Positions 10,371 to 22,200 of a DNA stretch of 26,603 nucleotides are shown here, in pieces. The translations under genes were made by a program, and so were the position numbers. Every line of letters begins with the position of its first letter. Positions within the stretch are counted from its first letter, which is position 1. The notes below the pieces were generated by a model, which had not been told where the DNA came from, made no database searches, and saw nothing but the letters and a program-made list of their open reading frames with translations. This stretch comes from Saccoglossus kowalevskii (Eukaryota; Hemichordata; Enteropneusta; Harrimaniidae), in the NCBI RefSeq assembly GCF_000003605.2, contig NW_003151755.1, forward strand, positions 248,500-275,102, given 5' to 3'.

Positions 10371-10637
10371 GCACAGACGACATGCATACGTTAATAAACG
10401 AAAAATATGTCAACCTGTCACCTAGGACTGTGAGGGCGCTATAACACGTAAGACAACTTAGAACAATTAGGGCGCTGTCACAGAAAGGCCACTAAAGTCC
10501 TTTAACACACAGTATTAAACATACAACATACAAAACAGTCTATGACCATGATCTTTTGTTTACAAGGAGAAACATGTACTAGTATGTCAAGTTTGAAGGT
10601 TCTAGCTAATATTCTTTTAGAGTTCTATTGTGAACAT

Positions 10638-10672
<35 letters not shown>

Positions 10673-12283
10673 TACATACATACATACATGTTGTGTGCAA
10701 TTATGACACTCAACATACCAATTGTTTGCCCTCATTGTATAAAAATTAGGATGTGGAAAAGACAGAAAATGTACAAAAGGTATGTTACCAAAATATGAAA
10801 CTTTAATTTTGTGCCTGTAAGACTGCCAATTTCAATCTAATTTATTCCGATGAATCTTGTTTCTTTCATCTTCTTTGATTGTTAAATTGATCACACAAGA
10901 ATTAAAGTAATCTATTTCCATGGTGATGACTTTAGTTCATTTTAAATTCCAAATCTTGCTTTTTATTTTGAATGTCATGTATTAACCAAATGTGGATACA
11001 TAAATTTTCTGATAAAATGACTTTTTGTCTTCAAATAAAACTAAAACTAGAATGTATAATGCAAAATTGTTGTACATAGGTGATGTCACTTTTTGTAATA
11101 CTAGTAAGACATGTACATAACACCCTTTTGCGTCACATGCGATTGGAAGTGCGACCCATCATGGTACACCTATACATGTGAGCTTTCATAACCGCTACAT
11201 GTATTTCCGTGCCCTTTTCACTTCTTTCTCAACTGTAACATATCAATACTGTAAATTCTATCTTTACATGACATGTCTTTAACCATCACAATGAGTTTAT
11301 TTTTCAATTGATTCCGTCCACAATCTCATTACAAGTCACCATAAATGACATTAATCTGTCACATGTGATTTTAAATTCCGATTTGATGCCATACTAACCT
11401 GTAGTTCTAACTCCCTTGGGGTTAGTACACCCAGAAAATAGAAATGCCATGTATTAGTAACCTAGGTGATGTACAAATGAGTGAAGAGTGAGTTTTTTTC
11501 AAGTTTTCAGTTTTTAAGATTGATCGGCTAATGGATAGAAAAAAAATCTAAACTTTGTTATTTTTTGCCAGTATGGAGGTTTGATTGCAGTTTTTCCTAT
11601 TTATTTTTGTTTTGTTAGACTTTTTATTATTGCAAGCACATTTTCCATCTCCTAAGAACAGTGGATATTTTATGAGCTAAGCCGGTTGCTGAATTTTTAA
11701 ACTATCCATGTGCCTGGGGCTTTCATAAAAAAATATATTAATGTTTGTAGTACAAGAATAAAAAAATAACATTGTCTTTTGACCGCAATTCGATACAATG
11801 GACATTCATCGCTAATGTTGCAGTCATCAGAATCAGACCTTTCAGTGTCAAAATACACAAATGTAGAATCGTTAAATTATTAAAAAAAAACGCACATGCG
11901 GAGGGCAAGCATCATGGTTGAGTCATCAAGCATCAAAAGAACATGATGCTTCAGTTGTCTGGGGAGAGAGCACGGAGTATGTATCAATAAAAGCGTGAAA
12001 GTAAGCAAAAGGGTTAGGGTTTGGCGATAGTTTTGTGACGCACAATTGAGTTTTGTTTTGAATCAAATTATTAAATAATTTATTCATAACTTAGAAAAAT
12101 GAAGGAAAGCTGAAGCAAACTTAGTGTGAACCTGACTTTGTATGTGGTTGTAAGGGTGATGTCACATAATGGCGAAGTGAGCCTTTTGTCTTCGTGAAAC
12201 AGAAGCGATACCATAGCGAAAAAAAGTCAACGCTTATACGGCAGCTGTACTACATATACTATGATAAATGTGCTTTTATGGTA
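10371..12283. other. Intergenic, including element 5' flank
   Basis: The first ~130 bp lie upstream of gag and may be the retroelement leader; two AGGGCGCT words (about 10434 and 10465) occur there. Beyond the microsatellite no gene was recognised. A hairpin of 10-bp arms AAGCATCATG/CATGATGCTT lies at 11907-11951. Confidence 0.45.
10639..10688. repeat. Microsatellite (CA)15(TACA)5
   Basis: Fifteen CA units are followed directly by five TACA units, a compound simple repeat with no interruption. It is likely length-polymorphic. Confidence 0.97.
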
Positions 12284-12440
12284 AAGCAGGAGGGTAGTCA
12301 CCTGCGCATGCAGGAATTGAGTTCCAAGCGATGATGACAACACGCGCTAAAAACACAAAGGCTCATGGGTAGATGCTTGTTTGTAAACAATGGCATGCTA
12401 TGGCCACCTGACGCATGCGTAGGTGACGACTCCCTCGCTT
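12284..12440. mobile_element. Foldback MITE with ~30-bp inverted repeats
   Basis: The left end AAGCAGGAGGGTAGTCACCT and the complement of the right end, AAGCGAGGGAGTCGTCACCT, match with small indels and continue into CGCATGC. TA flanks lie at 12282-12283 and 12441-12442. The 157-bp element has no coding capacity. Its ends differ from families A and B, so it is a separate non-autonomous DNA transposon. Confidence 0.75.
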
Positions 12441-13221
12441 TAACTTAACTTTATAATCTAATACCTTTTTGTACTCTGAAGCAAGATTATAAAATCGTAA
12501 CATTTTTTAATGTACTTTGTGTATGTCACTTTGCTACCCATGAATATTCTGCAATGATGGTGTAAAACCTATAATTTGGCAGCTAAGGTGTCAGAAGTAC
12601 TTGTGTAATGATTAATTTGACAAGCAATCTCCGTATATGCCATTCTTATTTTCAGACTTCCAACTATTTCTCAGTTTAATATTAATTTTCATCAATTGAA
12701 TATTAAAATCGATGATACACAAACAATATTTTTCTTATTGTATTATTAATAAAATGTAATTTCCTTTTCATGGTTCTCTACCAAAAATATAATAAAAATT
12801 TCATATCATTAAAAAATAAGACGATAATCTTGTTCATTAGTCGGGTATAGCAGGTTCTGGTTTCTGTAACACTTTTTTTAATGAATTCTTTCTGGTTCTG
12901 GCCAAACAACCGCCATAGATGGGAACATAGTGGAGATATATTTTAACTGTTTGCAGGGTGATAGTTGTAGTTTTTGTTGTATTTTTTGGAAGTTTTTTTA
13001 ATTGGGGAGCACACGACATGAGAATTTAATTCTATTTTTTGCGTGAACATTTCATCATGTAGAATGTATCTTTTACTCTTTGTCTTGAAATGCACACACA
13101 GAATTAAATCCTCATCGCATAATCTCTCTACCTTTGATTTCACAATTGAATTATATTGACAATAAATCTGTCAGAGAAAATTAATTCTGAATAAAATAAA
13201 GTCAACTGTCAGTATAGTATA

Positions 13222-13271
13222 NNNNNNNNNNNNNNNNNNNNNNNNNNNNNNNNNNNNNNNNNNNNNNNNNN
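13222..13271. other. Assembly gap (50 N)
   Basis: Fifty consecutive N join two contigs. The true distance is unknown, and any open frame across it is meaningless. Confidence 0.99.
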
Positions 13272-13539
13272 GTGAAAGAGGGAGAAGATAAATTCCATGT
13301 GAACAACATTGAAAAATGATTATACAATGTAATAAAAAATACTGTGCTAACATAAAAGTACAAATATTGTGAAAACATAGCATTATATATGTCAAAGAAA
13401 TGATTTATGGTTTTTTCCTGGTTTTATTTCATGCCATTTCCTTTTCATATTAAGATGAGATGTCGAATATTGAGACAAAGTAGTCGGTGACATCACATGA
13501 CATTTACGATAAAATCAATGAAATGTAGTTCTTGATAAT

Positions 13540-13561
13540 CACAGTTTCCATGGAAACTGTG
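13540..13561. repeat. Perfect 22-bp palindrome
   Basis: The sequence has arms CACAGTTTCCA that are fully self-complementary with no spacer. The centre TTCCATGGAA fits the STAT-type TTC-N4-GAA pattern. Whether it is a binding site or a chance palindrome cannot be decided here. Confidence 0.6.
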
Positions 13562-13822
13562 TGTACTTGTAGCTTTGAATTCTTGTATCATTATTGGTTT
13601 GGGATAAACCATTATGTAGATTGTAGGGGGGTGATCAGGGGTTGGGTTTATAGTCTGAAGGAGACAATACATGTACATAATACAGGAAATCTTTAAGACT
13701 TGAATCATTTACCGTTTCAGAAATTGATTTCTAATACTGTATTTGCTCTATTAGAAACTTAGCTCCAACAATAGAACACAAATCATGTAAACTAAAAAAT
13801 ATCATTATTATTTCCTCATTAA

Positions 13823-14032
13823 CCTTTTCACCACCAAAAATTCACAAAATAGTCCTGTTTATAGTCTGCGTTTTCTTTTAGACAAAAATAGCAAAATTTT
13901 TGAGTAAAAACTGAAAATTGATTAAAATGTTGTTCCTTTACTTCAAAATTAGGGTTCATTTCCAGAAATATTGAAAAATATAAGAAAAAAGTGCAAAAAA
14001 ATTTGGATGAGAAATTCTTTTCTCTAAAAAGA
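13823..14032 (-). mobile_element. TTAA-flanked MITE, family B, copy 1
   Basis: The left end CCTTTTCACCACCA follows TTAA at 13819-13822, and the element ends before TTAA at 14033-14036. It is inverted relative to the copies at 15841 and 24581. Shared blocks read AAAATAGTCC, TATAGTCTGC, GGGTTCATTTCCAGAAATATT and AAAAAAGTGCA. Its right end is eroded. TTAA borders suggest a piggyBac-type transposase. Confidence 0.78.
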
Positions 14033-14036
14033 TTAA

Positions 14037-14503
14037 AATTGCAACCTATACTTACTCTTGGCTTCATGTTACCTTGACAACCGGTATTCACAATTCTCAT
14101 GAAAAAAAAATCTTCTTTGTAATTGATAATCAATTGTATACCCAGTATATATTGAAAAATGAAAGAAAATTGCATAAACTTTACTATATTTGCTCTATTA
14201 TAAGCTCACATGAGCCAAAAATCGTTTATTGCCTGTTTAAAATACAACTTATTTGGTCCATAGACACACTCCTGTCTTCCATGTACATTGTGAGCACATG
14301 TGCTACTGAATAGAAAAAATTTACCAAGTATATGTAATGTAAAATATTTGTTTTTCACTGGTAAGATGTATCCCAGTATGCAATACAAGAAATGTACAAA
14401 TAATAACAGGAAATTTGAAATTACCAAAGTTCGAATTCACAGAGGCCATTGTCTGGATGCTTTTCTGATACCATTTGAATGTTTCCTTCGTAATTTCCAT
14501 ATT
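14037..14503. other. Intergenic, nothing recognised
   Basis: Overlapping short frames on both strands without family features; no repeat recognised. Confidence 0.45.
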
Positions 14504-14511
14504 CGTTAATT

Positions 14512-14685
14512 CAGGGTTTGCGCTAATGTCTCGGAAAGACGAGTCCCACTTACAAAATTTTAAGAGATTGAAATTTGACCCTGGATAACTTTATTAAAGA
14601 TTAGATCCCAGCTTGCCTGAAAAACTGGGTCCCTATTCAATAATTGGAGTCCGGGAAGCAAAATATGGGGTTAACGCAATCCCTG
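14512..14685. mobile_element. Small hAT-like non-autonomous element
   Basis: This 174-bp segment begins CAGGGTTTGCGCTAA and ends TTAACGCAATCCCTG, near-perfect inverted repeats starting with CAGGG as in hAT transposons. The 8-bp flanks CGTTAATT (14504-14511) and CGTTATGA (14686-14693) share their first five bases, as expected for an old 8-bp target duplication. It has no coding capacity. Confidence 0.65.
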
Positions 14686-14693
14686 CGTTATGA

Positions 14694-15837
14694 TAGGCTC
14701 TTTGCCAGTTGATTGCACTGACAATGTTCTCTGTCTTCAAATAAATCATTTCATCACCTTGTTCTGTTATCATTTGCTGATATCTGGAAAAGAGCACAAT
14801 GACATTCTAATCTTTGCACTGCATGGGACACTGTGCACCCCAAGATAAGACAAGAATGATGCAATCTTTGAAGCTGACACACACACAGACACACCCACAG
14901 ACTTGGTTGTATTTCTTCCAACAACTGCAGTCCACATGTACAGGTAACAGGACAACATTGCACCCTGTACAGCATCATACAAGTCAATTTTTACAAGTAC
15001 TGAGACAACACTGAATCTATCAAACCGGAGGTAATGTGACAGCGCTGACTCTATTGAACTTAACTGGAGTGGCTACTTTATCATATCTTGAAAATTTACT
15101 TAGTACCATGTAACCCGTCAGTCGGAAACTGAACTCTCTGTAAACGAAAAATCTGAAGTGATCCTTATCAGTTTCTTTTCCTGATTTGCACATTTGATTT
15201 CTATTATAAACTCATAACATTTGTCCTCTTGGATTATTTTTTTTTTTCTTTTAATAAATTTTTTGTGCCAGGCGACAGTTCCGGACATTGAGTGTCACTT
15301 TTGTCTCTCCTGACTTTTTTTCAGTATGTGCAAATTGCAAGTGCTAGTGACAACACATAGTGCACAGACAATCTCCAACAGGAAGGCGAGTGAGCCTCAA
15401 CCATTTGTTTTGAATTTAATCATCTTGTATCACCAGCGGCTTATAACAATGTTAATTAATATTTCCGTTGAAAAAAAAACACATTTTCAGATTTTTAAGT
15501 TCTCTTTTTAAATTGCTACTCAAATAAAACTTGCATATGTACATGTAGACACCCACTAAATAAAGGTGTGCTGTTGTTGCTGTACTTCCATCGTCTTCTC
15601 TACCTTTTCGTCCACATGTCAAACTACCTGTTGATCAATCAATCCATCCATCATGATTGATGCTTATCTAGCCTGAAGGTTAATTTGTCTGTTTATCCGT
15701 CTGTCCATAAGTTGTTTCAATGTAATAAATCAACTTGTAGCGTGAAAAGATGGCAATCATTTTGTTGAAACTTGGCATGTTTACAATATATGTTTATCTC
15801 TAATTTGGGCATTATATTCACTTCCTGTTTGCTTTAT
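14694..15837. other. Intergenic, probable old repeat remnants
   Basis: No gene recognised. The stretch from about 15686 (CTGTTTATCCGTCTGTCC, later GAAACTTGGCATG) resembles the tandem repeat of intron 3 near 20161-20592 in composition and word order and may be a distant copy. Confidence 0.4.
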
Positions 15838-15840
15838 TTT

Positions 15841-16050
15841 TTTCACTACCAGACTTTCTCGACCAAATTTTTCTGCACTTTTTTCTAATATTCTTAAATA
15901 TTTCTGGAAACAAACCCTAATTTTGGAGCCAACAGACATTTTTTACTCAAAAATTTTGGCTATTATTGTCTCAATCTTCTGAAGTAGATGCAGACTATAA
16001 CTGGGACTATTTTGTGAATTTGTGATGAAAATCGAGAACTGGTGGAAAGG
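15841..16050 (+). mobile_element. TTAA-type MITE, family B, copy 2
   Basis: It matches copy 3 at 24581-24819 along its length: TTTCACTACCA, CAAATTTTTCTGCACTTTTTTCT, ATTTCTGGAAA, CCCTAATTTT, GGACTATTTTG, GAATTTGTGATGAAAA and ACTGGTGG. The terminal TTAA sites are not preserved, so this copy is older or truncated. It lies about 110 bp before the first coding exon of the CPS gene. Confidence 0.75.
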
Positions 16051-16130
16051 ACATGCTCTGCCAGTATTATTACTAATTTCGACTTGTTTTTGTAACTTTC
16101 CTTCTTTTTTATTAACAGGTACTCTTATTG

Positions 16131-16144
16131 GTTGCCATAGCTAC
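16131..16144 (+). promoter_or_regulatory. X-box-like / CCAAT element before the CPS start
   Basis: GTTGCCATAGCTAC resembles the palindromic RFX X-box GTTGCCATGGCAAC and overlaps ATTGG, a reverse CCAAT box. It is 16 bp upstream of the start codon, so it would act only if transcription starts close to the ATG. A good acceptor (TTCTTTTTTATTAACAG, AG at 16117-16118) instead suggests this may be 5' untranslated exon joined to an upstream exon not identified. Confidence 0.25.
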
Positions 16145-16159
16145 ATATCATAAAACACC

Positions 16160-16276
16160 ATGTTGCATTTTTTACGAGCAACGACTGTTCTTACCAAGAA
16201 CAAACATATCGTCAATATTGTGAATGCCAAGATAAGGCTACTATCAACGATCAATGCAAGTGAAATATTGAAAAAG
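16160..16276 (+). CDS. CPS1: CPS exon 1: start and transit peptide
   Basis: 39 codons, intron phase 0, donor AAG|GTAAAA. The peptide is basic and hydroxylated (R6, K13, K15, K24, R26) and contains IRLLS, the same short motif found at the presequence cleavage region of vertebrate CPS1. The upstream in-frame stop at 16151-16153 fixes the ATG at 16160. Confidence 0.85.
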
Positions 16277-19200
16277 GTAAAAGCAACATTTTACAATACT
16301 GTAAAATATTTTATTTCAGCTGGAATTAATTTTGGATGGAATTTATTTTCACTGATTTTTGACGAGTTGAATGTAAAATATTGGAAAAAAGATATATTCG
16401 CAGGATTTTATTTTCACTGGATTATTCCTTCAGCGAAAATAGTGAAAATTAATTTAAAGTGAAAAGAAAGTATTTTACAGTATTACATTTAATGGGCAGT
16501 AGTTGTAGCACAACGCATATGCGAGATACATGTATATGGGTCTCATATAAACAAATATGGCGACTTTGACTGTTGCGCAGACTGAGACGTTATCAAGCTT
16601 TCATAGGGTATTTTTTTAGGTGATTGGAAGGTATCAAATAAGTTGCACCCAGGTCAAACCTCATATTTTCATTAGAAGAGTGGATTCATTATGTGAGGGA
16701 TATTTTTGGTGTATTGAAAAAAATCCTAATAAATCCCAAGCTAATATTACATTAAACTTTATGCATATATGGAGGTTGAGATCGTATGTACAATGTTTAT
16801 TTTGTTTTTTTTTAACACAAAGGATTTTGGGTTATTTAAAACAGGATGCACCTAATAAGTGATTTTCTTGAAATGTGCTCGAAATACATGTACATGTCAC
16901 ATGTTGTGCTTTGGGATTTAAATTCAAATGATAGGAAGTCTCTGTAATTTATTAAACTAATCAAATTTGATGAGTTTATTGAATCACTCGTGTTGGTGGA
17001 CCCATCTAGAGGGGAATTAGATCAGTGAATTAAATTACAGCCGAATAGAAAGTCATTTTTATCAATTACCGTTTTTTGTTATCTGAAATCGGTGTATTCT
17101 AGTATGTTTCTAGTACAGTTGCACTCGTAAGTGTTCTACAAATGCATTGGATGTTATGATTCAGACTTGCCCCAATATAGACGTTAGATACATCGTACCT
17201 GCATATACATGGTACATACCAGTAGTACATGTAGATGCGCAAGGGTGCATGTACATGTGTATGACCTCCATCTATGTTGAAATGAGGAAGATATCTTTAG
17301 AATTTTCATTCATTTAAAAATCATGGATCTTGTGTGTACTGTAAAATGACTAATTTTCACTAGGTTTGTGGCTGTGGGAATTCAGTTCGAATAAATCGCC
17401 ACGTTTATTAGATCTCCACAAAACATACAACAGATTCAAGTGATCGAGAGCAGGAATCATGGGTAACACTTGCATAATTAGCATGTTTGAGGTTGATTCC
17501 ATTGCTCATAGGGGTAACTCTTAATATACGAACACATGTTGACCTGTGCCCCATCAAGGTTTAAATTTTTGCTGATTTACCATTTCAGGCATATTATTCA
17601 GTGGGTTTTTAAATTCACAGTTTTATCATTTAGATATTGTGTTCTATTCTAAATTTTACATATTCACTGGGTTTTAATTTAGCGCATTTTGCAGTCAGCG
17701 AAATAAGCAAAATTAAAACCCAGTGAATAATTAATCCTTTTACAGTATATAAATGTATATACCGTACTCGACCGCGTTAGCGCCCAGGGGCCTCAACTCA
17801 GAAAATCACGATTTTGTAGGGGTGAGCGCTTACCCGAGCACCCCCCTCGAAAAAGAGTGCAAATGAAAATTTTGATTCATCAAGTGACAGATTACGTCTT
17901 TGAGGGGAAAATCAAATTACTAAATTAATTTGCGTCGTCATTGATTTTCACAATGAAGAAACAGAAATGATCACAAAAAATATGCACATTTTATTACAAT
18001 ATTAATTACGTACCACCATAATTTACGGAATTAAAAACATTTGAGTCTGTTGGAACACAGTCAAAGTCAAAATTGTCATATTATTTCCACTGACGAAGTT
18101 GTTGGATCGTACGCAAACTCTCGATGAAAATCACTTTCCGCCATGATGCAATTGCAGATTTGACCTACAGCAGCGTCCTTTGACCTAATGGGTCAAATTG
18201 GTTATTAACTAATCAGAATGCTGTGTTGTACTGACGCAATTCTTCGGAAATTCCCGAAGACTTTCTGGTAACACAATGCGGAAGTGAATAATCGATGTCG
18301 AAGTACGATCTGTTGGAATTGATTTCAGCGAATAAACGACATGGTTTTTCCAAAAAAATAGTAACTAGCCATTTTGGAGAGGTAAACTGAATATGGCATG
18401 AAATATTTATCGCATTTTACTTGTATTAACAGGCCATTGTCGAAGCGTAGTTTACGCACGATTATCGTGTTCTACGCATTCACAACATGTTCACAGCGAT
18501 CGATATCCACGCTGTATCATATAACAACGTGGGCGCTTTGCCGAATGTGACCCCAAATATAAAAATTGCGCAAAAGTGGGGGGTTGGGCGCTTGCCCGGG
18601 CATGGGCGCTAATGCGGTCGAGTACGATATATATATATACATACACTGTATACTAGTATATATTTACTACTAAATCCAAAATCTGTCTTAATCCTGTTCA
18701 AATAAAGAAATAATTTCACCAAAATGCAAATTTGGTAATTTTTCCCACAGTATTTCTGACTCTTAATTTCTCGATAAATTGGTGAGCCCACTTGTTTGAA
18801 GGGAGGTATCCTGACAGCATTACCCCATCTTAATGTAATCATGAAAAGATGATATAATCTGATTCGCCCTGAACCTCCTTAAAGGTTTTAAGTTTTTTGA
18901 GTCTTGATTGTCCCTCAAGTATTACTGTAGGCATGTGGCTACTATTCAAGTTTGTTAAGAGAATATCTTGAAGTCATAAATCATTGTCAACATAAATCAC
19001 CTGCAAGAGCAAACACACTTAACTCTGTACCATTTGTTTTTGACAGCCAACAACAGCATCTCTAGTATTAGAAGATGGAAGAAAGTTTGAGGGCTATTCA
19101 TTTGGCGCTGAGAAATCCATGCCTGGAGAAGTCGTCTTTAATACTGGACTTGTTGGGTAAGTAACAAAGATACCTTATTTCATTGAACTCTTTGAGTGAC

Positions 19201-22200
19201 AGATATTTTTCACGTCCAAAATTCAGTGCAAATATTTTCACTTTTTGTAAAATTTCACTAAATTTCATCATCATTTTGGGCTATATAGACAGTTTCAGAA
19301 ATTGCTTTTAATTACATAATTGAGCGATTTTCAGTGACTTGCAATCCGTCAATTGTGGAATTATTGGAGTTTACAGTAATCAGTAATTCATGTCATGTTT
19401 GGACGACCTACGACATTTACACAAAATTGCAACTCTCACAGTATGATGACAACCCAATTCTAATACTGACCATTTGTCTTGACAGATATCCTGAAGGATT
19501 GACAGATCCTAGCTACTGTGGTCAGATTCTGACCTTGACATATCCAATTGTTGGTAACTATGGTGTCCCGGACACACAAGCAAGAGATGAATGGAAATTG
19601 ATAAAAAATGTAGAATCCGATAAGATTCAGGTAAATCATCAAATTTTTAGTTGCCATGACAATGCTGTGACTGAATGTTGACACTTGTACATTCATACTT
19701 GTTCATGTGACTGTCTTGTGTAATACTTGCTCAACGAGACTAAAATTGTCATACGGGTAGACGTCGATACTAATTAATCACTCTTTACCTGTACCCCAGT
19801 AACTCATCAGCATGAGCCTTATAGCAATGACATTTTGCCTATAATCTCAATGAATGGAAAAACTGTGCTTTTTCAGCCAGAATCAAAGATTGTGAAAGCC
19901 AAAGCATTATCACATGCATCATTTCAAGATCATATTGAACAACTGCCTCAAAATAGAAAATAGTTTATCTCAGGAAAATTGGAGTATTTTAAAAAACAAT
20001 CTTTTCAGTTGACCTGATTTTGTTTTCCTGCTGAAAAGCAAACACAATTTGATGTTCAATAATTTCTTTGCATATATACATTATTACTATACAACTCATC
20101 ACAATATATTCTTGACTCCTGTGTACGAAGCACACAATGGGAGTCTTAGCAGTTAATATTCTGTATGTGTGTGTGTGTCCGTGTCAGTCTGTTCCACTAA
20201 TATCTCAAGAACCATACATCGGTTTTTGATGAAATTTGGTTCATAGATGCTCTGAACTAATGCCAGGTTGTGATTAGTTTTGGGTGAAAATATTAATTAC
20301 CTAATTTGCATAATAAATAATTTTCAGCTTTTGATATTTCAAGTAGTAAGCATTACATTTCAATGAAACCTGGTACATAGATACTCAAGCACTATGCAGA
20401 AATTTATTGTTTTGGGATAAATATTTGTGCATATTAATAACCTAATTTGCGTAATTAGTTAATTTTCAGATTTTCACATATATCTCAAGTACTAATCATG
20501 ACATTTCAATGAAACCTGGTACATAGATCCTCTAGAACTATGTAGAGATCTGATTAATTTTGGGATAAATAATTGTGCATAATAATTAACTTATACCTCA
20601 TTCTCTTGCTAACTTTGCATATTCACTAGATTTAAATTTTTGTGCGATTTTGCAGTCAGTGAAATGAACCAAATAAAACCCAATGAATAATTAAGCCCTA
20701 TACAGTACATCCTGCATATAACTTGGAACCATCACCTTTACAATATGTACTAAAAACAAGATAGATTCATTGATTATTATTTTTAGATTATTGTCCGATC
20801 ACCTTTGAGTTACTGACATTACAAGTTCACACATGCAATTATACTTTGCGCACATGGCTTCCATAAATAGTGCTGACTTCTTACAGCACATGCAATACAT
20901 GTTTGTGCATTTATAATGTGATGTTGACTATCATGCATTTTACAATATAACAATTAACTGAGGCATGGTGCATTATGGGAATGCAGAGCTTCATAACTAA
21001 AGTTTCGTTACCTTTTAAGAATATCATTTTGAATCATTTAGTTAAATCACCTACATTGCATGTGCATGTATTCGCTAAAAGATTCTATTTTAAGGTATAT
21101 CTTCGGTTTCAACAAATTATCTGGTTAATATGTCACAACAAATATTATTTGAAGCAACCCACAATGTCTTAGAAATTGTGGGTCACTGAATTATTTACCA
21201 AGGTAATTTCACAAACTTCCCAGATTTCACTACTTTGTATTCTACAAATTTGTATTTCTGTGACTGTGTGTATCAATATATAAGCTTTGGCAGCCATATG
21301 GTGACATAGACGTATGGAGTGATATTTGTGGTGCTATTAATGTGTTAATGTAAAATATAATTTCTATCTAAGTGAGTTGGCGATGACCTGAGTGTTTTCT
21401 TTTTTTGCTCATTTTGCAGAAGCAAAAACACTCACGGTTGTCAAGAAATATTGTCATATATGCGAGGACAGTCAAATCATAGTTTAAAACTCATCCTCAA
21501 ATCTGTTTTAATATCTTTTAAACAGAAAAGATCTAAAAATTGTTTTTAATAAACAGAAATTGATGCTTATTTTAAGAATTTATGAAATTATTTGAATCCA
21601 AGTGGAATGTATACAGGAGTTAACAAGGGCTGATATAAATCACCATGGCAACCAACTACTGCATCCTGTACGCTGATATCTTTGATGTGCCCATTAGTAC
21701 ATTAATATTTCTCAATTTGTAAAGTAAATGAAGTCTAATAGCTTTTCAATTTGTTTCTACTTTCTACTCCAAGTATTTTGTGAGACGCACATTTTTGTCA
21801 GTTGAGAGTAAAGATTATCATGAAATTTTGTTATGCCTCTGGTATTGAACATTTTGATTCGTCTTTATATTAAATGCAAACAGAATTTGTTTTATTCAAT
21901 GCCCTCATAGTTTTATGATCCCATTTAAGATGGCCAATTTTGTGCTAAAATTTTATAAGAAAAAAACAACAATCATTTCTGCCAACTCTGAACTTGATCT
22001 TGGTCATGTATGAAAACATTTCATTCAAACTTGATATGCACATTGGACATTATCGTACCTTGAGACACGACACATTTTGTTTTACAGTTCAGTTTCAAAA
22101 TGTCCGACACACATGCAATCAATGTTGCTTTCAGGAAGCTAATAGATTATCAGATTTGGTGGCAACATTGTTTGCAACACAGTTGTATTGTCAGCCAATT

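Larger units (their letters stand above)
12443..13818. other. Intergenic, nothing coding recognised
   Basis: AT-rich sequence containing the assembly gap and one perfect palindrome. Short minus-strand frames at 12837-13143 and 13493-13708 show no family features. Confidence 0.45.
16277..19046 (+). other. CPS intron 1 (2770 bp)
   Basis: It carries a family-A MITE 22 bp after the exon, a small palindromic element of family C and the 866-bp inverted-repeat transposon. The rest is AT-rich with TACATGTACATG words and no exon-like match. Confidence 0.85.

Noticed and set aside
12005-12020. GGGTTAGGGTTT resembling a telomere repeat
   Set aside because: Fewer than two units, inside unique sequence.
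13828-14175. 115-codon minus-strand frame rich in Phe and Lys
   Set aside because: It runs through the family-B MITE, whose other copies have no such open frame.
14425-14445. AGTTCGAATTC resembling a tRNA B box
   Set aside because: No matching A box or cloverleaf around it.
19334-19681. 115-codon continuous frame
   Set aside because: Only 19486-19630 is coding; the rest is intron read-through on both sides of CPS exon 3.
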